Assembly: GCF_003026105.1 (NCBI RefSeq)
Contig: NZ_PYNW01000001.1
Location: 1-64,000, forward strand
Source of the DNA: Photobacterium sp. GB-56
GTDB lineage: Bacteria; Pseudomonadota; Gammaproteobacteria; Enterobacterales; Vibrionaceae
Direction of reading: 5' to 3'
Length of the DNA: 64,000 bases
Part shown: in pieces, positions 1 through 11,158 of the stretch
How the letters are laid out: each line of letters begins with the position of its first letter
Position numbering within the stretch: the first letter of the stretch is position 1
Translations under genes and position numbers: made by a program
Notes under the pieces: model-generated
Databases searched by the model: none
Told to the model about the DNA's origin: nothing
Seen by the model: only the letters and a program-made list of their open reading frames with translations

Positions 1-46
1 TATAATTTAAATCAGTAATTGGTAAAAAGCTGATTTAAAGAATAAA

Positions 47-123
47 TGGTGGCTACGACGGGATTCGAACCTGTGACCCCATCATTATGAGTGATGTGCT
101 CTAACCAACTGAGCTACGTAGCC
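47..123 (-). tRNA. tRNA-Met (CAT), elongator type
   Basis: On the minus strand this is a 77-nt cloverleaf with acceptor stem GGCTACG/CGTAGCC, the TTCGAATCC T-arm and an encoded CCA (plus-strand 47-49). The anticodon loop reads CTCATAA, giving CAT. It is identical to the copy at 413-489 and is the last gene of a four-tRNA operon. The acceptor stem is fully paired at its first base pair, so it is an elongator and not an initiator tRNA. Confidence 0.95.
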
Positions 124-161
124 AACATAGAATACTGACTAATATCAATATTCTTAAATAA

Positions 162-236
162 TGGCAGGTCTACCTGGATTCGAACCAGGGAATGGCGGCA
201 TCAAAAGCCGCTGCCTTACCGCTTGGCGATAGACCT
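162..236 (-). tRNA. tRNA-Gln (TTG)
   Basis: A 75-nt minus-strand tRNA with acceptor stem AGGTCTA/TAGACCT and an encoded CCA at plus-strand 162-164. The anticodon stem GCGGC/GCCGC closes a TTTTGAT loop, so the anticodon is TTG (glutamine). It is the third gene of the operon transcribed from the promoter near 546-574. Confidence 0.93.
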
Positions 237-278
237 ACTAGTGCTTTTTAAAAGCATCTCTCAACGCTATTGAGAGAA

Positions 279-363
279 TGGTGCGGAAGGAGAGACTTGA
301 ACTCTCACACCTTGCGGCGCCAGAACCTAAATCTGGTGCGTCTACCAATTCCGCCACTTCCGC
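279..363 (-). tRNA. tRNA-Leu (TAG)
   Basis: An 85-nt class II tRNA on the minus strand with a long variable arm. The acceptor stem is GCGGAAG/CTTCCGC with an encoded CCA. The anticodon stem CCAGA/TCTGG closes a TTTAGGT loop, giving TAG. It is the second gene of the Met-Leu-Gln-Met operon in transcription order. Confidence 0.94.
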
Positions 364-412
364 ATGTTATCAGTTTCTAGAACCGATATTCAATTTTAAC
401 GTGAAAATTGAA

Positions 413-489
413 TGGTGGCTACGACGGGATTCGAACCTGTGACCCCATCATTATGAGTGATGTGCTCTAACCAACTGAGCTACGTAGCC
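413..489 (-). tRNA. tRNA-Met (CAT), first gene of the operon
   Basis: Identical in sequence to the tRNA-Met at 47-123: a 77-nt cloverleaf with a CAT anticodon and encoded CCA. It is the promoter-proximal gene, about 55 bp downstream of the -10 element. Two identical copies at the ends of one operon suggest duplication within the cluster. Confidence 0.95.
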
Positions 490-545
490 ATTTTCCGTTT
501 TTTAACACTGATTCTTAACGAATCACTGTGTCGGGAACGGGGCGC

Positions 546-574
546 ATTATGCTCATACCAGCGAAAACCGTCAA
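546..574 (-). promoter_or_regulatory. Sigma70 promoter of the tRNA operon, stringent type
   Basis: On the minus strand a -35 TTGACG (plus 569-574) and a -10 CATAAT (plus 546-551) are separated by exactly 17 bp. The -10 is followed directly by the GC-rich discriminator GCGCCCCG, the hallmark of ppGpp-inhibited stable-RNA promoters. It points into the first tRNA-Met. Confidence 0.8.
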
Positions 575-739
575 TAGTTTTTTTAAATATATCGTCAAAA
601 TTCGTTTGTTCGGCGCATATTTGGGCGATGTGTGCGAATGACAAACTGAAATTACGATTGTCAGCTTAAAACTTCAAAAAATGTGAACACTATCAAGTTA
701 TTTATATTGCTAACAAATAAGTGAAATTTATATTTAGAT

Positions 740-770
740 GAAAATAAGCCAGCTAATAAAGCTGGCTTAT
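740..770 (-). terminator. Rho-independent terminator of ychF
   Basis: A perfect 10-bp inverted repeat (744-753 and 761-770, 7-nt loop) is followed on the minus strand by a short U tract. It lies about 30 bp past the ychF stop and separates ychF from the downstream tRNA promoter. Confidence 0.8.
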
Positions 771-802
771 ATAATTTGTAAAATTAGCGGCTAAGCTACA
801 AA

Positions 803-1894
803 TTACACGTTAAAACGGAAATGAACAACATCACCGTCTTTAACAATGTACTCTTTACCTTCTAGACGCCATTTACCTGCTTCCTTAGCACCTGACTCAC
901 CACCGAAATTGATGTAATCGTCATAGCCAATAACTTCTGCACGAATAAAGCCTTTTTCGAAGTCAGTGTGGATAACACCCGCTGCTTTTGGTGCTGTTGC
1001 ACCGACAGGGATTGTCCATGCTCGCACTTCTTTAACACCAGCTGTAAAGTAAGTCTGAAGAGACAATAGCTGATAACCTGAACGGATAACACGGTTAAGA
1101 CCTGGTTCTTCGATACCCATATCGGCAAGGAACTCTTCACGATCTTCATCATCCAGTTCAGCGATCTCTGATTCCATTGCCGCACATACTGGAACAACAA
1201 CCGCATTTTCTTCAGCTGCACGTGCAATTACTTTGTCAAGGAATGGGTTATTTTCAAAACCGTCTTCATTAACATTAGCGATGTACATGGTTGGCTTAAG
1301 CGTTAAGAAGTGTAGGTAATCGATCGCCGCTTTTTCTTCTTTTGTCAGCTCAAGTGCACGTAGCATGCCACCTTCAGTTAAGTGAGGAAGCATCTTCTCT
1401 AGTACTTTGATTTCAAACTTAGCATCGTTATCACCGCCTTTTGCGCGTTTAGCTAAACGCTGGATTGCGCGTTCACACGTATCTAAGTCTGCCATCGCAA
1501 GCTCAAGGTTGATGATATCCATGTCTTCTAACGGATCGATACGGCCAGCAACGTGGACAATATTATCGTTTTCGAAACAACGAACAACGTGGCCAATAGC
1601 ATCTGTTTCACGGATGTTAGCTAGGAATTTATTACCGAGACCTTCACCTTTAGATGCACCAGCAACAAGACCCGCGATATCAACAAACTCCATCGTCGTT
1701 GGCATAATTCGTTCTGGATTTACGAATACTGCCAATGCATCCATACGTGGATCAGGAACAGGTACTACACCTGTGTTTGGTTCAATAGTACAGAACGGGA
1801 AGTTTGCTGCTTCAATGCCTGCTTTTGTTAAGGCGTTGAATAGAGTTGACTTACCAACGTTTGGTAGACCTACGATACCGCATTTAAAACCCAT
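803..1894 (-). CDS. ychF: YchF, ribosome-associated Obg-family ATPase
   Basis: A 363-residue protein of the usual YchF length. It has the Walker A P-loop GLPNVGKST at residues 9-17, a switch region with DIAGLV near residue 72, and NVNEDG in place of the GTPase NKxD motif, the change that makes this Obg-family member prefer ATP. The C-terminus is a TGS domain ending DVVHFRFNV. In E. coli YchF binds ribosomes and modulates oxidative-stress response and leaderless translation (family knowledge). It lies downstream of pth, the usual gammaproteobacterial pair, with about 100 bp between them, and ends at its own terminator. Confidence 0.97.
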   Translation of the reverse strand: MGFKCGIVGLPNVGKSTLFNALTKAGIEAANFPFCTIEPNTGVVPVPDPRMDALAVFVNPERIMPTTMEFVDIAGLVAGASKGEGLGNKFLANIRETDAIGHVVRCFENDNIVHVAGRIDPLEDMDIINLELAMADLDTCERAIQRLAKRAKGGDNDAKFEIKVLEKMLPHLTEGGMLRALELTKEEKAAIDYLHFLTLKPTMYIANVNEDGFENNPFLDKVIARAAEENAVVVPVCAAMESEIAELDDEDREEFLADMGIEEPGLNRVIRSGYQLLSLQTYFTAGVKEVRAWTIPVGATAPKAAGVIHTDFEKGFIRAEVIGYDDYINFGGESGAKEAGKWRLEGKEYIVKDGDVVHFRFNV

Positions 1895-1991
1895 GGTTTA
1901 AAACCCTTTTGGTGATTATTCTGTGTAACAACTCAACTATAGTACGAATGACTGTATCTATAGCGGCAAAATAGTACGCGAAAATGTGTGG

Positions 1992-2582
1992 CTATTCTGC
2001 TTTGAATGTATGTAGGCGATTTTGCGCCTTTGTTAAGCCGTCTTTAAGTAAGATATCAATGCAGCGAACAGATTCATCTACTGCAGCATCAATCAATTCT
2101 TGCTCTTTAGCAGGTGCTTTTCCAAGTACGTAGCCTGCGACTTTGTTTTTATCGCCTGGATGACCGATAGCGATCCTCAGACGATAGAAATCTTTATTGT
2201 TGCCCATTTTACTAATGATATCGCGAAGACCATTATGTCCGCCATGACCACCACCTTTTTTAAATTTCGCAACACCGGGTGGTAAATCTAATTCATCGTG
2301 AGCAACTAAAATTTCTTCGGGTTTGATTTGGAAGAAGTTAGCTAACGCAGCAACCGACTTTCCTGACAGATTCATAAAAGTCGATGGGATCAATAGGCGA
2401 AGATCTTGTCCATTGGCTGTAATTCTTCCTGTTAAACCAAAATACTTGGGATCAGGGCGAAGGGTTACATTGTGGACGCGCGCTAATTCTTCAACGACCC
2501 ATGCACCAGCATTATGGCGGGTGTTGGCGTACTCTTGACCCGGGTTAGCGAGGCCAACAAGCAAACGAATATTATTACTCAC
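1992..2582 (-). CDS. pth: Peptidyl-tRNA hydrolase
   Basis: Hydrolyses peptidyl-tRNA released from stalled ribosomes in the cytoplasm. The N-terminal VGLANPG motif, TRHNAGAW (catalytic His), the FMNLSGKSV segment, the [11 protein letters not shown] loop and [11 protein letters not shown] are all present. I chose a GTG start at 2582 because the minus strand has AAGAGAG six bases upstream and the resulting 196 residues match the family. An in-frame ATG at 2600 would add six residues but has a poor ribosome-binding site. The gene lies between prs and ychF; prs ends at its own terminator, so pth probably has a separate promoter. Confidence 0.93.
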   Translation of the reverse strand: MSNNIRLLVGLANPGQEYANTRHNAGAWVVEELARVHNVTLRPDPKYFGLTGRITANGQDLRLLIPSTFMNLSGKSVAALANFFQIKPEEILVAHDELDLPPGVAKFKKGGGHGGHNGLRDIISKMGNNKDFYRLRIAIGHPGDKNKVAGYVLGKAPAKEQELIDAAVDESVRCIDILLKDGLTKAQNRLHTFKAE

Positions 2583-2747
2583 GTTTATCTCTCTTGTCAT
2601 TTACCAGTAACTTAGCGGGTTGCACCTGAAATTATAGTGACAATGAGTTACTGGGTGTTGGGCTCAAAACGCGCCATATATTATATTAAATTAACTAAAA
2701 TTGATATGGCTCTTCGTAGTCACTGTTTTTGCTGGCTAGACAAAAGA

Positions 2748-2772
2748 AAACGCCTCGCTATTGCGAGGCGTT
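2748..2772 (-). terminator. Terminator of the lolB-ispE-prs operon
   Basis: A perfect 10-bp stem (2749-2758 / 2763-2772) with a 4-nt loop; on the minus strand the arm ends in GTTTTC, a U-rich tail. It lies about 50 bp past the prs stop. Confidence 0.85.
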
Positions 2773-2819
2773 AAATATCTTATTCGGTTAAATTAAGGCA
2801 ACCTAACCGAGTGAGCAAA

Positions 2820-3767
2820 TTAGTGCTCAAACATTGCTGAAATTGATTCTTCGTTGCTAATGCGACGAATAGCTTCAGCTAGCATACCTGACAGTGTTAA
2901 TACTGATACTTTACCCGTCGCTTCAATTTCTTTTGTTAGCGTAATTGAGTCTGTAACGATAATTTCATCGATAACAGATTCACGGATATTCTCTAGTGCA
3001 CTACCTGAAAATACTGGGTGAGTAGCGTATGCAAATACACGTTTTGCACCACGCTCTTTTAGCGCTTCTGCTGCTTTACATAGGGTACCGCCTGTATCGA
3101 TCATGTCATCAACGATGATACAGTCACGACCTTCAACGTCACCGATTAGGTGCATGACTTGAGATACGTTTGCACGTGGACGACGCTTATCGATGATAGC
3201 GATATCTGTGTCATCAAGTAGTTTTGCAATAGCACGAGCACGGACAACACCACCGATGTCTGGTGATACCACAACAGGATCTTGAAGATCTTTGGCTAGC
3301 ATGTCTTCTAGAAGAACTGGGCTACCAAATACGTTATCTACAGGAACATCGAAGAAGCCTTGGATTTGCTCAGCGTGTAGGTCAACAGTAAGAACACGGT
3401 CAACACCCACATTAGAAAGGAAATCAGCAACTACTTTTGCAGTGATTGGTACACGAGCAGAGCGAACGCGGCGATCTTGGCGAGCATAACCAAAGTATGG
3501 AATTACTGCTGTAATACGGCCAGCTGAAGCGCGGCGTAGTGCATCGATCATAACAACCAGTTCCATTAGGTTGTCGTTCGTTGGTGCACAAGTTGATTGG
3601 ATAATGAATACGTCGCTACCACGTACGTTTTCATTAATTTGTACACATACTTCACCATCGGAGAAACGGTTAACCGTTGCATCTCCCAATGAAATATAAA
3701 GACGATCAGCGATGCGTTGGGCTAGTTCTGGTGTTGCGTTACCAGCAAACAGCTTCATATCAGGCAC
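2820..3767 (-). CDS. prs: Ribose-phosphate pyrophosphokinase (PRPP synthetase)
   Basis: Makes PRPP from ribose-5-phosphate and ATP, feeding purine, pyrimidine, histidine, tryptophan and NAD synthesis. The 315-residue product carries FGYARQDR, the [15 protein letters not shown]-loop and the PRPP-binding [10 protein letters not shown], and ends [12 protein letters not shown] like the E. coli enzyme. The start is GTG at 3767, eight bases after a TGAGG ribosome-binding site; the in-frame ATG at 3809 would overlap ispE and add 14 residues not seen in the family. E. coli prs also starts with GTG. It is the last gene of the operon, 32 bp after ispE. Confidence 0.96.
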   Translation of the reverse strand: MPDMKLFAGNATPELAQRIADRLYISLGDATVNRFSDGEVCVQINENVRGSDVFIIQSTCAPTNDNLMELVVMIDALRRASAGRITAVIPYFGYARQDRRVRSARVPITAKVVADFLSNVGVDRVLTVDLHAEQIQGFFDVPVDNVFGSPVLLEDMLAKDLQDPVVVSPDIGGVVRARAIAKLLDDTDIAIIDKRRPRANVSQVMHLIGDVEGRDCIIVDDMIDTGGTLCKAAEALKERGAKRVFAYATHPVFSGSALENIRESVIDEIIVTDSITLTKEIEATGKVSVLTLSGMLAEAIRRISNEESISAMFEH

Positions 3768-3799
3768 GGTGTAAACCTCAGGTTGCGTCCAAGTTGTAA

Positions 3800-4678
3800 T
3801 TACTGACAATCCGTAGAATGTGCGGCTAAGGTTGTCATAAGAGGAGACGTGTTGACACCTTTTGCGACAAATCCGTGGAGCCAGTCAGGTAAAATTTTCA
3901 AAATTGCGTTGGCTTCTTCCTGCGTATTAAACTCCGAAAATACACAAGCGCCAGTGCCGGTCAATCTTGATGGCGCGTATTCTAACAGCCACGAAAGCGC
4001 CTGATCAACCTCGGGATTAAGACTTCTTACAATTTTCTCGCAATCGTTTTCGTAAACTCCACGTAACAGTGCATCTAGGCTACGTTTTTTAGTATTACGC
4101 GGAAGTTCTGGATGGGTGAAAATATCGACAGTTGCAATGCTAATATCAGGCTTTGCGATTAAAAACCATTTTTCTTGCGGTTCTGCCGGTTGCAGTTTTT
4201 CACCAATACCTTCGGCAAATGCGCTAGTACCACGGACAAAAACAGGGACATCAGCACCTAATTTAAGACCAATATCTGCTAATTCATCAATCGATAGCTG
4301 GGTTTGCCAAAGATGATTGAGGGCGACTAATGCTGTGGCTGCATTAGAAGAGCCACCACCAAGACCACCTCCCATAGGAAGGATCTTATCAATATGAATA
4401 TCGGCTCCTAAGTCACAATGTGAGGCTTGACGAAGTGCATTTGCAGCGCGATAAATCAGGTTATCTTCGGTTTTAACTCCTTCAATTGCAGGCGTTAAAT
4501 TAATTTGGTTATCACGACGTGGCGTGATGGTTAAAGTATCGCCATAATCGACAAACTGAAACAGCGTCTGTAAATCATGGTAGCCATTTGGACGTTGGCC
4601 TGTAATGTATAAAAATAAATTCAGTTTTGCTGGCGCTGGCCATTGGCTCGCGACACCAAAAGGGATGTATTGACTCAT
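3800..4678 (-). CDS. ispE: 4-(cytidine 5'-diphospho)-2-C-methyl-D-erythritol kinase
   Basis: The GHMP-family kinase of the MEP isoprenoid pathway; phosphorylates CDP-methylerythritol. The 292-residue sequence shows the N-terminal [12 protein letters not shown] motif, the GHMP ATP-binding loop [25 protein letters not shown] and the C-terminal LTGTGACVF glycine motif. It sits between lolB (42 bp upstream) and prs, the conserved gammaproteobacterial order. Two other enzymes of the same pathway, dxs and ispA, are at the far end of this window. Confidence 0.97.
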   Translation of the reverse strand: MSQYIPFGVASQWPAPAKLNLFLYITGQRPNGYHDLQTLFQFVDYGDTLTITPRRDNQINLTPAIEGVKTEDNLIYRAANALRQASHCDLGADIHIDKILPMGGGLGGGSSNAATALVALNHLWQTQLSIDELADIGLKLGADVPVFVRGTSAFAEGIGEKLQPAEPQEKWFLIAKPDISIATVDIFTHPELPRNTKKRSLDALLRGVYENDCEKIVRSLNPEVDQALSWLLEYAPSRLTGTGACVFSEFNTQEEANAILKILPDWLHGFVAKGVNTSPLMTTLAAHSTDCQ

Positions 4679-4720
4679 GCAATGCTCGTCTATTTTGAGT
4701 AATCGAAAATGCTTTGCTGT

Positions 4721-5311
4721 TTAATTTGCTAACCAGTTAGAGATTTTTATTTTAATTTTGAGTTTGCCTTGGTTTAGTACCATTTGTGTGGGTAAGGCAG
4801 GGCTTTGATCATTATACGTGTTGTAGTGCATTTCCCATACTTGACCATCAATCTCTTTGGCGAGATAAGCGACTTGATCATTTTTGTTTAGCTGATAAGT
4901 ATCAGCAGCCGTCGGTAAACCAATTAGCCAATCGCGCATTTGTGATAGGGGTAATTCGATTCCTGTTAATTGCTTCACTAATTGCGCAGCATCAGTGCCA
5001 TGATAGGTTTTACCATCAGGATCTATGAGTGTTACGTTGCCTGGCTCTGCATTGAGATTAAGGACGGTTTTGTACATTTTTGTTAAGATTAACTGGTATT
5101 TATCAGCATGATTTTTCCAGTTAAAGGTGAGAGATATGCGTTGCTCAGGGCTTAAATAGCCAAACACACCTTTCGCTTGATAATCGGTGAGGTGTTTTAA
5201 TTGGGCTTGATGGATTTCCCAATCGACTTTTGCGGTGCTTTTGGGCGTTTGCGCACAGCCAGATAATAAGGAAAATGTAATAGCAATAAAGGCTAAATTA
5301 CGTAATCTCAT
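4721..5311 (-). CDS. lolB: Outer-membrane lipoprotein LolB
   Basis: LolB receives lipoproteins from LolA and inserts them into the inner leaflet of the outer membrane. The 196-residue precursor has a lipoprotein signal with lipobox LLSGC, the lipidated Cys being residue 19. The mature part shows the LolB-type DWEIHQAQLKHLTDYQAKG and RISLTFNWKNHADKYQLIL segments and ends KIKISNWLAN. It is the first gene of lolB-ispE-prs and divergent from hemA, with about 210 bp between the two starts. Confidence 0.94.
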   Translation of the reverse strand: MRLRNLAFIAITFSLLSGCAQTPKSTAKVDWEIHQAQLKHLTDYQAKGVFGYLSPEQRISLTFNWKNHADKYQLILTKMYKTVLNLNAEPGNVTLIDPDGKTYHGTDAAQLVKQLTGIELPLSQMRDWLIGLPTAADTYQLNKNDQVAYLAKEIDGQVWEMHYNTYNDQSPALPTQMVLNQGKLKIKIKISNWLAN

Positions 5312-5525
5312 GATGAAAGCTCGTAATAAGAATGAGCAAAAACAATAACGATTATTTTAATTAAAGCCAAATATTAAGCAAAAATAAGGGGTAAATTAGG
5401 CAAATAAAGCAATAAAAATGCAGTCATTATTGATTGATTACGTCAGCTACCTTTTATTAAGTCAGGGCATCAAGTAAAATCCCCTCCTTAGATTTTTTCA
5501 CTGGCGAAGTGGGTACACCGTCTCC

Positions 5526-6788
5526 ATGACCTTGCTTGCATTAGGAATCAACCATAAAACAGCTTCTGTTGATTTACGCGAAAAAGTAGCTTTTTCTCCT
5601 GAAAAGCTATCTTTGGCGTTGCAGCAGCTGAAAAACCACCCTGAGGTATTAAGTGGGGTTATAGTATCTACCTGTAACCGTACTGAAGTTTACTGTGAGA
5701 TTTCACAGTCAGGGCCGGGTGTGATCATTGACTGGTTGACCAAATTTCATCAGATCACAGCCGAAGAACTGATGCCAAGCCTGTACTTTCATGAAGAGCA
5801 AGCGGCAGCACGTCATTTAATGCGTGTTGCTTGTGGCCTTGATTCGTTAGTATTGGGCGAGCCGCAAATCCTAGGACAGGTGAAGCAGTCTTATTCGGAA
5901 TCAAAAGACAACGAAGCAGTAGGTGGCACCTTAGAAAAGCTGTTTCAAAAAACCTTTACAGTAGCGAAACGCGTACGTACTGAAACGGACATTGGCGGCA
6001 ATGCTGTCTCTGTAGCTTATGCGGCGTGTTCTTTAGCGCGACAAATTTTTGAGTCTTTATCGGGTGCTACTATTTTACTTGTTGGTGCAGGCGAAACAAT
6101 TGAACTTGTTTCTCGCCATGTCGTTGAACAAGGTTGTAATAGTTTGATTGTTGCTAACCGTACGCGTGAGAGAGCAGAAGGCATTGCACAAGAGTTTGGT
6201 GCTGAAGTGATCAGTCTTGAAGAAATTCCTGATCACCTCCATCGCGCTGATATTGTTATTAGTTCAACCGCAAGCCCATTGCCGATTGTTGGTAAAGGGA
6301 TGGTTGAAATGGCATTAAAACAACGTCGTCATCAACCTATGCTGTTGGTGGATATTGCTGTGCCTAGAGATATAGAACAACAAGTTGGCGAATTGAACGA
6401 TGCTTACTTATATTCTGTTGATGATCTTCACTCGATTGTAGAGAAGAACCGTGAGCAGCGTAAGGTCGCAGCGATTCAAGCTGAAGCCATTATAAGTGAA
6501 GAAAGCGCTGTGTTTATGCAGTGGTTACGCTCACTTGAAGCAGTTGATAGTATTCGAGATTATCGTCAATTTGCCGAACAAATTAAACAGGAGCTACTAC
6601 AGCGTAGTCTCCAAGCCATTGCTAATGGTACCGAGCCTGAAAAGGCGTTAGCAGAGCTCAGTAACAAACTTACCAATAAGCTTATCCATGCACCAACCAA
6701 GGCTATGCAGCAGGTCGCAAAAAATGGCGAATCTGAAAAATTAGCTGTGATTCGTGAAGCACTCGGTCTGGATTCCTATAACGATTAG
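5526..6788 (+). CDS. hemA: Glutamyl-tRNA reductase
   Basis: First committed step of C5 haem synthesis: reduces glutamyl-tRNA(Glu) to glutamate-1-semialdehyde with NADPH. In the 420 residues the catalytic Cys50 lies in [21 protein letters not shown] is the substrate domain and [12 protein letters not shown] the NADPH-binding loop, followed by the C-terminal dimerisation helices. The start [12 protein letters not shown] matches the family. It is divergent from lolB and opens the hemA-prfA-prmC-sirB-kdsA cluster typical of enterobacteria and vibrios. Confidence 0.97.
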   Translation: MTLLALGINHKTASVDLREKVAFSPEKLSLALQQLKNHPEVLSGVIVSTCNRTEVYCEISQSGPGVIIDWLTKFHQITAEELMPSLYFHEEQAAARHLMRVACGLDSLVLGEPQILGQVKQSYSESKDNEAVGGTLEKLFQKTFTVAKRVRTETDIGGNAVSVAYAACSLARQIFESLSGATILLVGAGETIELVSRHVVEQGCNSLIVANRTRERAEGIAQEFGAEVISLEEIPDHLHRADIVISSTASPLPIVGKGMVEMALKQRRHQPMLLVDIAVPRDIEQQVGELNDAYLYSVDDLHSIVEKNREQRKVAAIQAEAIISEESAVFMQWLRSLEAVDSIRDYRQFAEQIKQELLQRSLQAIANGTEPEKALAELSNKLTNKLIHAPTKAMQQVAKNGESEKLAVIREALGLDSYND

Positions 6789-6831
6789 TAGTTGATCGCC
6801 TTTGGCTTTCGCTCAGCACTATTAGAAGATT

Positions 6832-7920
6832 ATGAAGCAATCAATTTTAGTTAAATTAGAAACTCTTGTTGAACGTTACGAAGAAGTTCAACATCTCCTC
6901 GGTGATCCAAGTGTTCTTGCGGATCAAAACCGCTTTCGTGCGTTATCAAAAGAATATTCTCAGCTAGAAGAAGTGACTAAGTGTTTTCAAGCTTACCAAC
7001 AAGCAAAAGAAGATTTAGTGGCTGCTGAAGAAATGGCGCAGGAAGACGATGCAGAAATGCGTGAAATGGCACAAGAAGAGATCAAAGAAGCCAAAGCTGA
7101 AATTGAACGCTTAGCTGATGAACTTCAGGTGCTATTGATTCCTAAAGATCCTAACGATGATCGTAACTGTTTTGTCGAAATCCGCGCAGGTGCGGGTGGT
7201 GATGAAGCGGGTATCTTTGCGGGTGATCTTTTCCGTATGTACAGCAAATATGCTGAACGTCGTGGCTGGCGTATCGAGATCATCAATGAAAACCGCTCAG
7301 AACAAGGCGGTTACAAAGAGATGATCGCAAAAGTGAACGGCGATGGTGCTTACGGTATTTTGAAATTTGAGTCAGGCGGTCACCGCGTTCAGCGTGTTCC
7401 TGCAACAGAATCTCAAGGTCGTGTACATACTTCAGCTTGTACTGTTGCGGTATTACCTGAAATTCCAGAAGCGGAAATTCCAGAAATCAATGCTGGCGAT
7501 TTACGTATTGATACCTTCCGTTCATCAGGTGCGGGTGGTCAGCACGTTAACACCACCGACTCTGCAATCCGTATTACTCACTTACCAACAGGTATTGTTG
7601 TTGAGTGTCAGGATGAGCGCTCACAGCATAAAAACAAAGCAAAAGCGATGTCGGTACTTGCTGCTCGTATTATCAAAGCAGAAGAAGAGAAACGTCATGC
7701 TGAAGAAGCGAGCACACGTCGTAACCTACTAGGTTCAGGTGATCGTTCTGATCGTATTCGTACTTACAACTACCCACAAGGTCGTGTTTCTGATCACCGT
7801 ATTACACTGACACTTTACCGCTTAAATGAAGTGATGGAAGGTGATTTAGATGCATTGATCCAACCGGTATTTACTGAATACCAGGCGGATCAGTTAGCTG
7901 CGATGTCTGAGCAAAACTAA
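6832..7920 (+). CDS. prfA: Peptide chain release factor 1
   Basis: Recognises UAA and UAG and triggers peptide release. The 362 residues include the RF1-specific PAT tripeptide ([11 protein letters not shown]) and the universally conserved GGQ in [15 protein letters not shown]. The Gln of GGQ is methylated by PrmC, whose start codon overlaps this stop by one base (TAATG), implying translational coupling of substrate and modifying enzyme. Confidence 0.98.
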   Translation: MKQSILVKLETLVERYEEVQHLLGDPSVLADQNRFRALSKEYSQLEEVTKCFQAYQQAKEDLVAAEEMAQEDDAEMREMAQEEIKEAKAEIERLADELQVLLIPKDPNDDRNCFVEIRAGAGGDEAGIFAGDLFRMYSKYAERRGWRIEIINENRSEQGGYKEMIAKVNGDGAYGILKFESGGHRVQRVPATESQGRVHTSACTVAVLPEIPEAEIPEINAGDLRIDTFRSSGAGGQHVNTTDSAIRITHLPTGIVVECQDERSQHKNKAKAMSVLAARIIKAEEEKRHAEEASTRRNLLGSGDRSDRIRTYNYPQGRVSDHRITLTLYRLNEVMEGDLDALIQPVFTEYQADQLAAMSEQN

Positions 7921-8774
7921 TGCCTCAAAGCATTGAATATTTGCTAAAGCAAACCACTGAACAACTAGCAAGTGCGGGCTCTGAGAGTCCGCAACTTGAT
8001 AGCGTTGTTTTGCTATGTCATGCGCTTGATAAGCCACGCAGTTATTTATTAACGTGGCCTGAAAAGCAACTAGATGATGAGCAATATAATTTTTTTCAGC
8101 AGTTACTTGCACGCCGCCGAAATGGTGAGCCTATCGCATATATTGTTGGTGAGCGTGAATTTTGGTCACTGCCATTAAAAGTCTCACCTTCAACCTTGAT
8201 CCCACGTCCTGATACTGAGCGTTTGGTTGAACTTGCATTAGATAAAATCACCAGCGCTACTACCAAAGTATTGGATTTAGGAACAGGAACCGGTGCGATT
8301 GCACTGGCGATTGCTTCTGAGTGTCCAAGTCTTCAGGTTACAGGCATTGACTTACGTCAAGAAGCGGCTGAGCTTGCGCATGAAAATAGCCAACGTTTAT
8401 CAATATTAAATACCCGATTTTTAGCGGGAAGTTGGTATTCACCATTACAAGACAATGATGTGTTTGAGCTAATTGTGAGTAATCCGCCTTACATTGATCA
8501 CGCCGATCCCCATTTAGTTCAAGGCGATGTCCGCTTTGAACCAAAGAGTGCATTAGTTGCTGATGATAATGGCTTAGCTGATATCCGTATTATTAGCGCG
8601 CAAGGACGCAAACACTTAACAGTAGGTGGTTGGTTGTTAATGGAGCATGGCTTCGAACAAGGTTCGGCTGTAAGAACTATTTTAGAACAGTTGGGTTATC
8701 AACAAGTATCTACCAGTCAAGACTATGCAGGGCTCGATCGTGTCACGATGGGCTGCTGGCAAGGAGAATTATAA
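7920..8774 (+). CDS. prmC: Release factor glutamine N5-methyltransferase
   Basis: SAM-dependent enzyme that methylates the GGQ glutamine of RF1 and RF2. It has an N-terminal helical domain, then the SAM-binding LDLGTGTGAIALAIA and the catalytic NPPY motif in IVSNPPYIDH. Length 284 matches the family. Its ATG overlaps the prfA stop by one base. Confidence 0.96.
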   Translation: MPQSIEYLLKQTTEQLASAGSESPQLDSVVLLCHALDKPRSYLLTWPEKQLDDEQYNFFQQLLARRRNGEPIAYIVGEREFWSLPLKVSPSTLIPRPDTERLVELALDKITSATTKVLDLGTGTGAIALAIASECPSLQVTGIDLRQEAAELAHENSQRLSILNTRFLAGSWYSPLQDNDVFELIVSNPPYIDHADPHLVQGDVRFEPKSALVADDNGLADIRIISAQGRKHLTVGGWLLMEHGFEQGSAVRTILEQLGYQQVSTSQDYAGLDRVTMGCWQGEL

Positions 8775-8776
8775 TT

Positions 8777-9157
8777 ATGTATATGGCAATGAAACATCTT
8801 CATTTAGTGGCAATCGCACTCAGTGTTTTACTGTTTGTGACTCGCTACATCATGATGATGGCAAACTCATCACTTTTAAATAAAAAGTTTTTCAAGATCA
8901 CTCCCCATATTGTTGACACTGTGCTTTTAGCAAGTGGTGTGGCATTAATTTTTATTACAGGATTTATGCCTTTTACGGCTGGTAATAGTTGGTTAACTGA
9001 AAAGTTAACTTGTGTACTCGCTTACATCGCCCTTGGTTATGTCACACTGCATATGGGTAAAAATAAAGTCTTTAAGACATTTGCCTTTTTAGGCGCATTG
9101 GGCTGGGTATTTCTGGCTGCGCAATTGGCGGTAACGAAAACGCCAATTTTAGGTTAA
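8777..9157 (+). CDS. SirB2-family inner-membrane protein
   Basis: A 126-residue hydrophobic protein with about four membrane helices (MKHLHLVAIALSVLLFVTRY at the N-terminus, then segments near residues 45-65, 75-95 and 105-120). It matches the SirB2/YchQ family by length, the N-terminal HLHL motif and position between prmC and sirB1. I start it at ATG 8777, ten bases after AAGGAG; ATG 8783 and 8789 are in frame alternatives. The longer frame back to 8630 lies inside prmC. Biochemical function is not known to me. Confidence 0.85.
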   Translation: MYMAMKHLHLVAIALSVLLFVTRYIMMMANSSLLNKKFFKITPHIVDTVLLASGVALIFITGFMPFTAGNSWLTEKLTCVLAYIALGYVTLHMGKNKVFKTFAFLGALGWVFLAAQLAVTKTPILG

Positions 9158-9170
9158 GTTAGGTTAGATC

Positions 9171-9980
9171 ATGATGCTGTTTAATGAAGACGAATTAAAT
9201 TCGCGGCCATTAGTTTATGGTGCTATTGATATGATGAAGGACATCGTGCCTGAATTTCCAACCCAGTGGGTGGAGTTAAAGTTATCTCAATTAGCGCAGG
9301 AAGCTGAGCAAACATTAATGGAAGAAGTTAATCCTCGTTTACGGTTAGAGGGGCTGTTACGCCTTTTTTATCGTGAATGGGGCTTTCAAGGCGATCACCA
9401 ACAATACTTTTCGTCAGATAATGCATTCTTAGATAAAGTACTGGAGCGTCGAAAGGGGATCCCTGTCAGCCTTGGTGCTTTATTTCTTTATTTATCTCAG
9501 CACCTTGATCTGCCGATTGAAAGCGTAGGCTTTCCGACCCAGTTTCTATTAAAAGCGACATGGTCTGAAAGCGATGTTCAGTATATTAACCCCTTTGATG
9601 GTGAATTTGTTAGCACGCATATATTACGTAGCTGGTTGATTGGTCACCGTGGTCCATTTACTGAACTTAAACCTGAATACCTTAAAACACAGCAGAATCA
9701 TGAAATTTTAACGCGTTGGTTAACGGTTATGAAAAGTGCACTTCTTCGTGAAGAGCATTTTACGGATGCTTTACGTTGTAGTGATCTTGCGCTGGTATTT
9801 AGCCCAGGCGATCCCCATGAGATCCGTGACCGAGGCTATATTTATCAACAGCTTGATTGTAATCACGCTGCAGCGATGGATTACTCATACTTTATTGAGC
9901 AATGCCCAGAAGATCCAGCCGCTGATTTACTTAAAACTCAAGTAGAGACGCTCTTTGATGAGCCTCTGATTCTACACTAG
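9171..9980 (+). CDS. SirB1 family protein (transglutaminase-like plus TPR)
   Basis: A 269-residue cytoplasmic protein of the SirB1/YchA family. The N-terminal half is the transglutaminase-like fold domain with ERRKGIPVSLGALFLYL, and the C-terminal third contains tetratricopeptide-like helices (ALRCSDLALVFSPGDPHEIRDRGYIYQQL). The usual transglutaminase Cys is not obvious, as is typical of the family. It is 13 bp after sirB2 and 15 bp before kdsA, so it is in the same transcript. Function unproven. Confidence 0.88.
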   Translation: MMLFNEDELNSRPLVYGAIDMMKDIVPEFPTQWVELKLSQLAQEAEQTLMEEVNPRLRLEGLLRLFYREWGFQGDHQQYFSSDNAFLDKVLERRKGIPVSLGALFLYLSQHLDLPIESVGFPTQFLLKATWSESDVQYINPFDGEFVSTHILRSWLIGHRGPFTELKPEYLKTQQNHEILTRWLTVMKSALLREEHFTDALRCSDLALVFSPGDPHEIRDRGYIYQQLDCNHAAAMDYSYFIEQCPEDPAADLLKTQVETLFDEPLILH

Positions 9981-10850
<870 letters not shown>

Positions 10851-10868
10851 GTCTTTCATTTAGATTTT

Positions 10869-10905
10869 AAAGCCCAGTGAGTATAAATCACTGGGCTTTT
10901 TTATT
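10869..10905 (+). terminator. Terminator after kdsA
   Basis: A 12-bp perfect stem (10869-10880 / 10888-10899) with a 7-nt loop and a T6 tail, 18 bp past the kdsA stop. The following roughly 250 bp to the next gene are AT-rich with no recognised element. Confidence 0.9.
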
Positions 10906-11158
10906 GCCGATAACGAACTGAATGATTATTTTGTGTGATAAATATTCAATATATGAAAAGTTAATATACCTACAAAAACGATATTTAATTCTTATTTCTT
11001 GAGTGATATGTGAAGTTATATATCGTATTTGTTAGTATTGCAGTTCTTATGCTTATTGGGTATTAGGTATTCAGTGTGATCTGTGTCTCACTTGTTTTGA
11101 AACTTAAAGCTCGTAGTTTCATACTTGTAGCCGATTTTATTTGGTTAGAGAGTTACTT

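Noticed and set aside
457..669. 70-codon plus-strand frame
   Set aside because: Starts inside the antisense of tRNA-Met and covers the tRNA promoter; no ribosome-binding site or protein-like composition.
1407..1901. 164-codon plus-strand frame
   Set aside because: Antisense shadow of ychF; its low-complexity Ser/Pro/Ile composition is typical of such shadows.
3768..3809. Longer prs start at ATG 3809
   Set aside because: Adds 14 residues foreign to the family and overlaps ispE; the GTG at 3767 has a good ribosome-binding site and gives the standard 315 residues.
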